The notes beneath the pieces are model-generated. The model had not been told where the DNA came from and did not search any database. It worked only from the letters and a program-made list of their open reading frames with translations. Source: JABMQF01 sp964563755 (GTDB lineage Archaea > Nanobdellota > Nanobdellia > Woesearchaeales > UBA11576). From it: a stretch of DNA of 64,000 nucleotides. Shown piece by piece: positions 57,510-64,000 of the stretch (the stretch's first letter is position 1; every line of letters begins with the position of its first letter). A program made the translations under genes and the position numbers. The DNA is taken from NCBI GenBank assembly GCA_964563755.1, contig CAZLYC010000002.1:124001-188000 (forward strand), given 5' to 3'.

Positions 57510-58733
57510 ATGCAAGAAAACGGAATTGATGTGTTGCAAGCTCTCTCCGGGACAGATGATTGGATAGTACACTTAAGCGATCCTGAAGCTAATGGAAACA
57601 GGGAGATACGCAGCATACTCTGCAGCGATATGACAGATATCAATGCTATAGCTGCTTACATACCTGAATTTTGCAGGGAAGATACTCCAGTGTATCAGAT
57701 AAGGAAAAACAAGTTGAAATCAGTGGGTGGCCTTACAAGGGTCATTACAGAGAACAGGGTGAAGAAGATGATAAAAGTACCGACAGATCTATCTATAAGA
57801 GTGAAAGAAAGTTACAGACCAGAATGGATAACTGATGCAGACATAGTTGAAGACATGAACCAGACATGGAACAACCAAGGAGTCATGATGGTAAGCGACG
57901 AAGATATTGTTGAGGATATGAACAAGCCTTGGAAGAACCTGGACGTGATGCTGGTAGGGGATGCGGATATAGTAGAAGACATGAACCTGCAGTCTTTACC
58001 GATTATAGAGCTTACTGATGATGATATCATTGAAGACCTGAACAGACCATGGAAAAATCTGGAATTCATGGCAATAACTGATGATGATATAGTCGACAGG
58101 CTTGAAGCGAATCCGTCAAAGAGACGTGAAACTTCATTCTATGAGTCTGCGAATTACCACAACCTCTTCAATCAGAGGAAAGAGCTCGGGCTTAGCATTG
58201 ACTACTTCAAGAAGAAAGACAAGAAGGGCAATGAGAAGACAGACTTCCGCTACAGGCGCGCTGATGAAGCAGGCAAGAAAGGAAAGTGGACATCGACCAA
58301 GTATGTCAATGAAGCCATAGACGCGCTGAAGCAGTACGACAGGCTGATGGAAAGCGATGATATCGAGGATTTGACATCTGCTCTCAAAATTGCCGAAAAG
58401 TACTTCACAAAGGAAGGTCTCGACGATGCTTGCAAGAAGATAGTGAGCAGGTCTTACGAGGTCCTTGTTTTCAAGGGAGATATGCAGAGCCTTGACTACG
58501 CGTACATGCTAGCGAACAAGTATTTCAGGGGCGAAGAGAAAAATAAGGCGAACAGGGTCATAAGCACCGTGAGGAACAGCCTTGTGAACGAGCAGTTCGA
58601 GGTCTTCGGGAATCCTGAATTGGATTACGTCAATGTAAAGACCACAAGGAATAACAACGGCAAGAAGCAGGTCGTCTATTCGACAAAGCCTGCCAAGAAT
58701 GCAGAGACGAAGCAATACGCCCTTGCGGCTTAA
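57510..58733 (+). CDS. protein with tandem D-x-DIVEDMN repeats, unknown
   Basis: A 407-residue soluble protein. Residues ~107-200 hold five imperfect repeats of 19-21 residues with core D-[AED]-DI[VI]EDMN, usually followed by PWKNL and a hydrophobic strand. The N-terminal ~100 residues and the Lys-rich C-terminal ~200 residues (helical, TPR-like spacing near 265-345) are unrecognised. No signal peptide or membrane helix is present. The repeats look like serial binding motifs or Ca-binding acidic loops. ATG 57510 is used; a TTG two codons earlier is in frame. The gene stands alone, convergent to thrS. Confidence 0.6.
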   Translation: MQENGIDVLQALSGTDDWIVHLSDPEANGNREIRSILCSDMTDINAIAAYIPEFCREDTPVYQIRKNKLKSVGGLTRVITENRVKKMIKVPTDLSIRVKESYRPEWITDADIVEDMNQTWNNQGVMMVSDEDIVEDMNKPWKNLDVMLVGDADIVEDMNLQSLPIIELTDDDIIEDLNRPWKNLEFMAITDDDIVDRLEANPSKRRETSFYESANYHNLFNQRKELGLSIDYFKKKDKKGNEKTDFRYRRADEAGKKGKWTSTKYVNEAIDALKQYDRLMESDDIEDLTSALKIAEKYFTKEGLDDACKKIVSRSYEVLVFKGDMQSLDYAYMLANKYFRGEEKNKANRVISTVRNSLVNEQFEVFGNPELDYVNVKTTRNNNGKKQVVYSTKPAKNAETKQYALAA

Positions 58734-58790
58734 TTTTTGATTTTTTTTATTTTTTAATATTTTATTTGAATAAAAAGAGTATAAAAAAAA
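58734..58790. terminator. T-rich convergent terminator region
   Basis: Runs of T on the plus strand and of A near 58770-58790 lie between the convergent repeat-protein and thrS genes and would end transcription from both sides. Confidence 0.4.
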
Positions 58791-60683
58791 TTATTTTTTC
58801 TCAGCTATTTCATCGGCAATCTTCTTGATGAACGTAGGCAAGTCGATTTCTCCCTGGACCACATTGTCTCTTGTCCTGACATTTATGGTAGTGTTGGCCT
58901 GCTCTTTGTCCCCGACGACAAGTATGTAGTTTATCTTCTGTAGCTGTGCTTCACGGACTTTCTTAGGTATCGATTCCGCGCGGACGTCAAGTTCGGCCCT
59001 GATTCCATCTTCCTTGAGCCTATTGATGACCATCTCTGCGTAATCGTCATGCCTGTCAGCGACAGTGAGTATCTTTACCTGCACAGGGCTGAGCCACAAG
59101 GGGAATTTTCCTGCGTAATGCTCGATAAGTATACCGAAGAATCTCTCCAATGAACCATATATTACACGGTGTATCATTACCGGCCTGTGTCTCTTTCCAT
59201 CCTCGCCTTCATATGTAAGGTCGAATCTTTCCGGCAGGTTCATGTCAAGCTGTACTGTGCCGCACTGCCATGTCCTTCCTATAGCATCCTTCAGGTGTAT
59301 GTCTATCTTAGGGCCGTAGAATGCACCGTCGCCAGGATTGATTTTGTATTCGAGACCTGAGTCTTCTAGCGCTTTCTTTAATGCAGACTCTGCAGCAGCC
59401 CAAGCCTCATCAGTGCCTATTGATTTTGCGGGCCTTGTAGACAGTTCAAGGTGATAAGTCAGTCCGAATGTGCTGTAAATCTTGTCAGCCAGGTTTATGA
59501 CTCCTAGCACTTCCTCTGTTATCTGCTGAGGTGTCATGTATATGTGCGCATCATCCTGGTGGAAGCATCTTACCCTGAAAAGTCCTGAAAGGACTCCACT
59601 GAGCTCGTGCCTGTGTACAAGTCCTATCTCTCCGACTCTTAATGGCAGCTCCCTATACGAGTGTATTCTCTCGCCGTAGAGCATCATTCCTCCAGGGCAG
59701 TTCATGGGCTTTATTGCGTAGTCCATCTCATCTATCCTGGTGGTATACATATTTTCTCGGTAGTTCATCCAGTGCCCGCTCTTTTCCCAGAGTAGCCTGT
59801 TCAGCATAACAGGCGTCTTTATCTCGACGTAACCTGCTGCTGAATGCACTTCTCTCCAGAAGTTCAGGAGTTCATTCCATATTGCGACTCCTTTCGGATG
59901 CAAGAAGGGCATGCCTGGTCCCTCATCATGGAAGCTGAAGAGCTCAAGCTCTTTGCCTATCTTCCTGTGGTCTCTTTTCTCTGCCTCTTCTATCTTCTTC
60001 AGGTAATCATCGAGCTCCTGCTTTGATGGGAAGGATATTCCATATATCCTCTGCAGCTGCTTGTTCTTGGCATCTGCTCTCCAGTATGCTCCTGCAAGCT
60101 TTGTTATCTTGAATGCCTTTATCATTCCAGTATTTGGAAGATGCGGTCCTCTGCATAGGTCGACGAATCCTCCCTGCCTGTAAAGAGATATTGTCCCTTC
60201 CTCAAGCTCTGTTATCATCTCTACCTTGTATTCATTGTCTTTGAATAGTTCAAGAGCGGTTTTCTTTGCTACTTCCTGCCTTTCTATAGGAATCTTTTTC
60301 TTGGCAAGCTCATGCATCTTCTCTTCTATTTTCTTGATGTCTTCTGGTTTGAACGGCTCGTGGTCTATATCATAATAGAATCCCTCTTCAACAACAGGTC
60401 CTATTGTAAGCTTCGCGTAAGGATAAAGATTTGTTATCGCCTGCGCGAGAAGGTGTGCGCTGCTGTGCCTGAATACATCAAGACCTTCAGGGTCTTTCGG
60501 CGTCAGGATTATTACCTTCGAATCCTCTATTATCGGAGTGTTCAGGTCTACAATCTTTCCGTTGAGCCTCATCGCCACTGCAATCTCAGCTACAGAGCGT
60601 GGAAGGTTCTTTAGAATGTCTAATCCGGTCGCACCTTGTGCGTATTGCTTGGTGGAACCGTCTGGAAAAGTTACGATTGCCAT
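58791..60683 (-). CDS. thrS: threonyl-tRNA synthetase, bacterial-type
   Basis: A 630-residue ThrRS with the bacterial domain order: TGS (MAIVTFPDGSTKQYAQG), the second additional editing domain with HSSAHLLAQA, class II catalytic core (GMMLYGERIHSYRELPLRVGEIGLVHRHE, motif 3 region VIYGSLERFFGILIEH) and the anticodon-binding domain. Many archaeal ThrRS instead have a DTD-like editing domain, so this gene was probably gained from bacteria; that is inference. ATG 60683 follows GGAGGT; an upstream in-frame start at 60707 is disfavoured. Confidence 0.95.
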   Translation of the reverse strand: MAIVTFPDGSTKQYAQGATGLDILKNLPRSVAEIAVAMRLNGKIVDLNTPIIEDSKVIILTPKDPEGLDVFRHSSAHLLAQAITNLYPYAKLTIGPVVEEGFYYDIDHEPFKPEDIKKIEEKMHELAKKKIPIERQEVAKKTALELFKDNEYKVEMITELEEGTISLYRQGGFVDLCRGPHLPNTGMIKAFKITKLAGAYWRADAKNKQLQRIYGISFPSKQELDDYLKKIEEAEKRDHRKIGKELELFSFHDEGPGMPFLHPKGVAIWNELLNFWREVHSAAGYVEIKTPVMLNRLLWEKSGHWMNYRENMYTTRIDEMDYAIKPMNCPGGMMLYGERIHSYRELPLRVGEIGLVHRHELSGVLSGLFRVRCFHQDDAHIYMTPQQITEEVLGVINLADKIYSTFGLTYHLELSTRPAKSIGTDEAWAAAESALKKALEDSGLEYKINPGDGAFYGPKIDIHLKDAIGRTWQCGTVQLDMNLPERFDLTYEGEDGKRHRPVMIHRVIYGSLERFFGILIEHYAGKFPLWLSPVQVKILTVADRHDDYAEMVINRLKEDGIRAELDVRAESIPKKVREAQLQKINYILVVGDKEQANTTINVRTRDNVVQGEIDLPTFIKKIADEIAEKK

Positions 60684-60776
60684 TTTTTTACCTCCTAGGC
60701 CAGCCATACAACGGCAAGTCCAGTTATAATGACCTTTAGAAACAGGCTAGTTATAAATCTTTGCCTCCAATCAATA

Positions 60777-60791
60777 ATGCATCCTAGCGAG
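60777..60791 (+). repeat. intergenic motif ATGCNNCCTAGCGAG, copy C
   Basis: ATGCATCCTAGCGAG in the spacer between thrS and corA. A TATA-like AGTTATAAATC (60748-60758) lies about 25 bp before it, so it could mark a transcript start. Confidence 0.45.
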
Positions 60792-60823
60792 AATGATAAA
60801 AATAAAAGAAACCCGATTTGTGC

Positions 60824-61768
60824 TCAAAGCAGCTTCGTTAATTTGAAATAAAAATATGTCGCAACGATTGATGATACCATGAGGAAAAGCGCGAATGGGT
60901 ATCCGAGCGTCCATTCAAGTTCTGGTAATACCTTGAAATTCATTCCGTATATGCTGGCTATGAGAGTAGGTATCATGACGTATGATGCTACAACTGTCAG
61001 TCTCTTGATTGTCTTATTCGACTGGTTCGATACTGCTGAATTGTAAAGGTCCAGTATTGTCGAGAGGACGTTCCTCATGTTATCGCCTAAATCAATAAGT
61101 TGAAGCGTGTCCTCCCGAAGGTTCTGAAGGTTTTTTCGTCCATTTTTTGCGAGCCTGCTCAGCCTGTCTGACTCTATTGCTGTGAGGACTTCCTTGTTTG
61201 CAGCAAGAGCCTTCTGGAAAAACAACAATGATTTTCTAAGTTTAAAAGTCTCGTGTATCGCTTCCTTCTTCGGATGCTGGAATATCATCGCTTCTATCTT
61301 GTCTGCTGACTCCTGGAAATTCTCGATGTAGTCAAAATAACTGGAAGTTATGATGTTGAGCATCTCATATGTCATCTTGCTGGTAGATTCCAGATGAGTT
61401 GCATTCTTGCTTAAGATGTCCTGCTTGAATTTTGTTATCGCAGGTATATCTTCTGTTCGTATCGTTATTATGTTCTTGTCATTACAGACAAATATATCAA
61501 ATGAAGTGACTTCAGAGATGCCGTTCTTGTGTATGGGAGCTCCGAAGATTAGCAATGAGTAATTGTCTGCTTCTATTATTGTAGGTCGCTCGTAATCAAG
61601 AATTCTTTCCTTGAACTCTGGGACTGAAATCCCTGTTGCAGAAGAAATTTCTTCAAGTTCTTTATGCGTAGGATTGTAGCAGTCGACCCACACCTCTTTT
61701 TTTGTCTTCAATGCATCAAGGTGGCATTCTTCGACTTTATCCTTCGGGCGCCAGTATGCTTGTATCAT
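60824..61768 (-). CDS. corA: CorA-family divalent metal ion channel
   Basis: A 314-residue CorA-type Mg/Co/Ni channel. The long N-terminal cytoplasmic funnel is followed by the long stalk helix and two C-terminal membrane helices, with the pore signature YGMNF at about residue 280 between them. The C terminus is KLTKLL. ATG 61768 is supported by TATA box 61791-61800 about 28 bp upstream (leaderless); an in-frame TTG at 61786 falls in the promoter spacer. Confidence 0.92.
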   Translation of the reverse strand: MIQAYWRPKDKVEECHLDALKTKKEVWVDCYNPTHKELEEISSATGISVPEFKERILDYERPTIIEADNYSLLIFGAPIHKNGISEVTSFDIFVCNDKNIITIRTEDIPAITKFKQDILSKNATHLESTSKMTYEMLNIITSSYFDYIENFQESADKIEAMIFQHPKKEAIHETFKLRKSLLFFQKALAANKEVLTAIESDRLSRLAKNGRKNLQNLREDTLQLIDLGDNMRNVLSTILDLYNSAVSNQSNKTIKRLTVVASYVMIPTLIASIYGMNFKVLPELEWTLGYPFALFLMVSSIVATYFYFKLTKLL

Positions 61769-61790
61769 TAAGAGTGCGTCTGTCAACCTA

Positions 61791-61800
61791 TTATATAAAC
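61791..61800 (-). promoter_or_regulatory. TATA box of corA
   Basis: GTTTATATAA, centred 28 bp before ATG 61768, fixes the start. Confidence 0.55.
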
Positions 61801-61911
61801 CTTTTTGGATACTCAGAAGATGGCTCGGAAGATGATTTAGAAGATGGTTTGGCTGTCTGAAAAACCAAAGTTTTAAAAGCCGATTTGTTTTAAAAGGGTC
61901 TGGTGCTCGTC

Positions 61912-62256
61912 ATGGACATGAAGATGGTGATTCTAGTCAGGCAGGACTTGAAGCTTCCGAAAGGAAAGCTTGCCGCGCAGGTTGCGCATGCTGCAGTTGA
62001 AGCTAGTTTCAATACCGGTAAAGTGCTGTTTGAAGAATGGCACGGGCAGGGACAGAAGAAAGTTGTCCTGAAAGTTGCTGATGAGAAAGAGATGATGGAA
62101 TTCTTGAAATCTGCCAAGTCCATGAAACTCAATATTGCATTGATAACAGATGCAGGCCATACCTGCGTTGAGCCAGGCACAAGAACATGCCTTGCGATAG
62201 GGCCTGATTCAGAGGATAAGATTGACAAGCTGACAGGAAAGCTTAGCATGGTGTGA
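61912..62256 (+). CDS. pth2: peptidyl-tRNA hydrolase, archaeal Pth2 type
   Basis: A 114-residue Pth2, which recycles tRNA from drop-off peptidyl-tRNAs. It has the family segments KMVILVRQDLKLPKGKLAAQVAHAAVEA, KVVLKV and ITDAGHTCVEPGTRTCLAIGP. ATG 61912 is used, and 61918 is an in-frame alternative. Its stop codon is followed within 2 bp by the next small gene, forming a short operon of three small genes. Confidence 0.94.
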   Translation: MDMKMVILVRQDLKLPKGKLAAQVAHAAVEASFNTGKVLFEEWHGQGQKKVVLKVADEKEMMEFLKSAKSMKLNIALITDAGHTCVEPGTRTCLAIGPDSEDKIDKLTGKLSMV

Positions 62257-62258
62257 TT

Positions 62259-62435
62259 ATGAAAGATTCTGATAAAAAGAAGATAAAGACGCTCGAGGCT
62301 CAGGACAAAGAGCTTGCGAAGCTTCCTTCCATGGAGAAGGAGAAGAGATTTTTCAAGAAAGAGGAAAAATTGCTTGACAGGATGGTCGTCAAAAAGAAAG
62401 TAAAGGCCAAGATGCCTAAAAAAGAGGTGAAATGA
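62259..62435 (+). CDS. small basic protein, unknown
   Basis: A 58-residue Lys/Glu-rich helical protein (MKDSDKKKIKTLEAQDKEL...RMVVKKKVKAKMPKKEVK). No family is recognised. It starts 2 bp after pth2 and overlaps nothing. The GGTGTGA at the pth2 stop serves as ribosome site. It may be an RNA- or ribosome-binding protein, judged only from composition. Confidence 0.55.
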   Translation: MKDSDKKKIKTLEAQDKELAKLPSMEKEKRFFKKEEKLLDRMVVKKKVKAKMPKKEVK

Positions 62436-62436
62436 A

Positions 62437-62583
62437 ATGCCAAAGCTTCAGGACTTTTTTAAATGGTATTTTCATATAGACCTTAAGGATATGGGCAACT
62501 ACATCGCATTGGTTCTGGCAGGTTTACTTCTGTGGTGGGGAATTAAGACGATAATTTCCATTATGTCCATGCCAGCTCCGTAG
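62437..62583 (+). CDS. 48-residue single-span membrane protein
   Basis: The frame starts at ATG 62437, 1 bp after the previous stop, with AAAGAGGTGA ending 6 bp upstream, and ends at TAG 62581-62583. Residues ~21-45 are one hydrophobic helix (IALVLAGLLLWWGIKTIISIM). The N-terminal 18 residues are amphipathic with aromatics. No family is recognised. Tight spacing places it in the pth2 operon. Confidence 0.6.
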   Translation: MPKLQDFFKWYFHIDLKDMGNYIALVLAGLLLWWGIKTIISIMSMPAP

Positions 62584-62667
62584 TTTTAAAGAATACCTTG
62601 TTTTATTCGAAAAGTTTAAAAACCACATTCTAAAGTGCTCTATCTATCATACTATTGGGGGTGCAAT

Positions 62668-64000
62668 ATGGAAGAGAAAAAAGAGCACGAAACGCACCAT
62701 GAGCAGCATGAACACCATGCAGCGCATGAAGAGCACGAGATGCATCATGAAGCACATCAGCATGAAGAGCATGAGCATCACGAAGCACAAGAGAGTTCTG
62801 AAACACAAGAACACAAGGCTGCCAAGGCAGAAAAGAAACCTGCGCATACAGCTGGAAAAAAGAGTGAACACAAGGCGGTAAAGAAGCACAGAGGACACAA
62901 AAAAGTCGAGAAGCCTGTTCCGCCAAAGAGGAAATTCAATTTTGTCCCATACATAATCGGGGCAGTTGTACTCGTTATCATTCTTATCGCGATATTTGCC
63001 CTTAAAGGATGCAAGACAGACCCTATATTGGTTGAGAATGCAGGCCAGTACGGCAAAGTCGACATGACATTCTATGTCATGAGCCAGTGTCCTTACGGTA
63101 CACAGGTCGAAGATGCTGTAGCGCCTGTCCTTGCTGAGCTTGGGGAGAACATAAACTTCAGGCTTGAGTTCATAGCTGGCGAGACAGGTCCAGGACAGTT
63201 CCAGAGCCTGCATGGCCCGCCGGAAGTAGAGGGTGACAAGATCCAGCTTTGCGTGCAGGATAAGTACCCGAAACAGCTTATCGATTTCGTAGTCTGCCAG
63301 AACAAGGATGCCTCGAACCTGAGGGGTTCTGTAGAGAAATGCGCAGAGGATGCAGGTATAGATGCTAAAGCTATAATCGACTGCGCTGATGGCGAGGAAG
63401 GCAATACTCTGCTCTCTGAATCAATAAAGAAGAGCGAAGCAGCGAATGCCCAGGGAAGCCCAACCATATACGTAAACGGTCAGCCATACCAGAGTGGAAG
63501 GGACACTGCAGCATTCAAGAGGGCAGCATGCGTCGGACTTAAAGGTCATCCTGTCTGCGCGGCATTGCCTGCATGTGCAAGTGATGCTGACTGCAGGGAA
63601 GAGCCTGGAAAGGTCGGCATATGTGAGAACCCAGGTGACAAGGAGTCTAAATGCACCTACAAGGATGATGAAGCAGTCACCCTTACAGTAGTAAACGCAA
63701 AAGAGTGCGCTGATTGTGACCCTTCACAGCTTGTCGCTGTGTTGAGCCAAGTTTTCCTTAATATGGAGATCAAGGCAGTTGATGCAAGCAGCACAGAAGG
63801 AAAGTCGCTTATCAAGACATTGCAGCTTCAGAAAGCTCCTGCATTCGTATTCTCGTCAGGAATTGACAAGACTTATGCATGGGAAGTAAATACCAGGATA
63901 CAGCCTGCTTTCAGGAAAGTATCTGACAAGTATGTGCTTCTTGACGAAGCAAGCGGCTCTACATATCTGCTTGACGCGAATAAGAGAAAAGAGATGCAGG
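62668..64000 (+). CDS. His-rich membrane-anchored thioredoxin-fold protein (3' end outside window)
   Basis: A partial frame of 444 residues from ATG 62668 to the window edge. Residues 6-38 contain 15 histidines mixed with Glu, then a Lys/His linker, one membrane helix (about 91-115), and an external part. The first external domain begins DMTFYVMSQCPYG, like DsbA/GILT-type thiol proteins, and has GSPTIYVNG near its end (cis-Pro loop). A second domain near residue 340 has a CADC motif and KAPAFVFSSG, another thioredoxin-like fold. The His-rich cytoplasmic tail probably binds metal. GGGGTG is the ribosome site. Confidence 0.7.
   Translation, partial: MEEKKEHETHHEQHEHHAAHEEHEMHHEAHQHEEHEHHEAQESSETQEHKAAKAEKKPAHTAGKKSEHKAVKKHRGHKKVEKPVPPKRKFNFVPYIIGAVVLVIILIAIFALKGCKTDPILVENAGQYGKVDMTFYVMSQCPYGTQVEDAVAPVLAELGENINFRLEFIAGETGPGQFQSLHGPPEVEGDKIQLCVQDKYPKQLIDFVVCQNKDASNLRGSVEKCAEDAGIDAKAIIDCADGEEGNTLLSESIKKSEAANAQGSPTIYVNGQPYQSGRDTAAFKRAACVGLKGHPVCAALPACASDADCREEPGKVGICENPGDKESKCTYKDDEAVTLTVVNAKECADCDPSQLVAVLSQVFLNMEIKAVDASSTEGKSLIKTLQLQKAPAFVFSSGIDKTYAWEVNTRIQPAFRKVSDKYVLLDEASGSTYLLDANKRKEMQ

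Noticed and set aside
1..64000. CRISPR arrays, transposases, phage genes and rRNA
   Set aside because: No regularly spaced direct repeats, transposase motifs, phage structural genes or rRNA stretches were seen on reading through the window.

Overview
The window is archaeal chromosome. It carries release factor aRF1, aIF5A, an archaeal proteasome beta subunit, the aCPSF1 KH/beta-CASP nuclease, SRP54, RpoP, eL43, eL40, prefoldin beta, the KEOPS subunit Pcc1, archaeal-type ProRS and TrmB. Many genes have a TATA box about 26-30 bp before the start codon and no leader. Very small genes, a bacterial-type ThrRS and many lineage-specific small proteins point to an uncultivated, probably DPANN-like (Woesearchaeota-type) archaeon. 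That placement is inference. No rRNA, CRISPR array, transposon or origin was recognised.

Layout. (1) 1-3972: a compact glycolysis operon, pgk (3' end), a PfkB sugar kinase, class II aldolase, tpi and pgi. (2) 3995-8486: a leftward operon hypA-hydB-hydG-hydD-hydA for a four-subunit cytosolic group 3b [NiFe] hydrogenase. (3) 8652-17854: accessory genes, including a beta-solenoid protein, TrmB, a LAGLIDADG protein, ppsA, a DUF362 protein and a MNT/HEPN toxin-antitoxin pair. (4) 17869-23005: a second hydrogenase locus with the [FeFe]-type maturases HydG and HydE, HydE being fused to a HypC-like domain, plus a maturation protease and a two-subunit [NiFe] hydrogenase. (5) 23337-36790: a glycogen/glucan locus with two glycogen synthase types, GH57, a debranching enzyme, GalT, a phosphohexomutase, glucokinase, a GH15 glucoamylase and an embedded ParA/MinD ATPase. 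(6) 37527-54125: mostly housekeeping information-processing genes, with a tRNA-Pro(UGG) that appears to contain two introns. (7) 54227-64000: an ABC exporter, an unusual acidic-repeat protein, thrS, corA, pth2, small basic and membrane proteins, and a His-rich membrane thioredoxin-fold protein cut by the window edge.

How it fits together. The cell can take glucose phosphates through glycolysis, run gluconeogenesis with PEP synthase, and store and mobilise glycogen. It disposes of or recovers reductant through NAD(P)-linked [NiFe] hydrogenases. The most unusual items are the HypC-HydE fusion beside HydG and a [NiFe] hydrogenase, and a pair of nearly identical structured leader RNAs before ppsA and galT in which one U-rich arm can pair either upstream or with the Shine-Dalgarno region. 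Also notable are the double-intron tRNA-Pro, a three-copy intergenic motif (ATGCNNCCTAGCGAG), one copy of which opens a predicted three-way junction RNA, and a tiny CGCCC/poly-Lys peptide gene.
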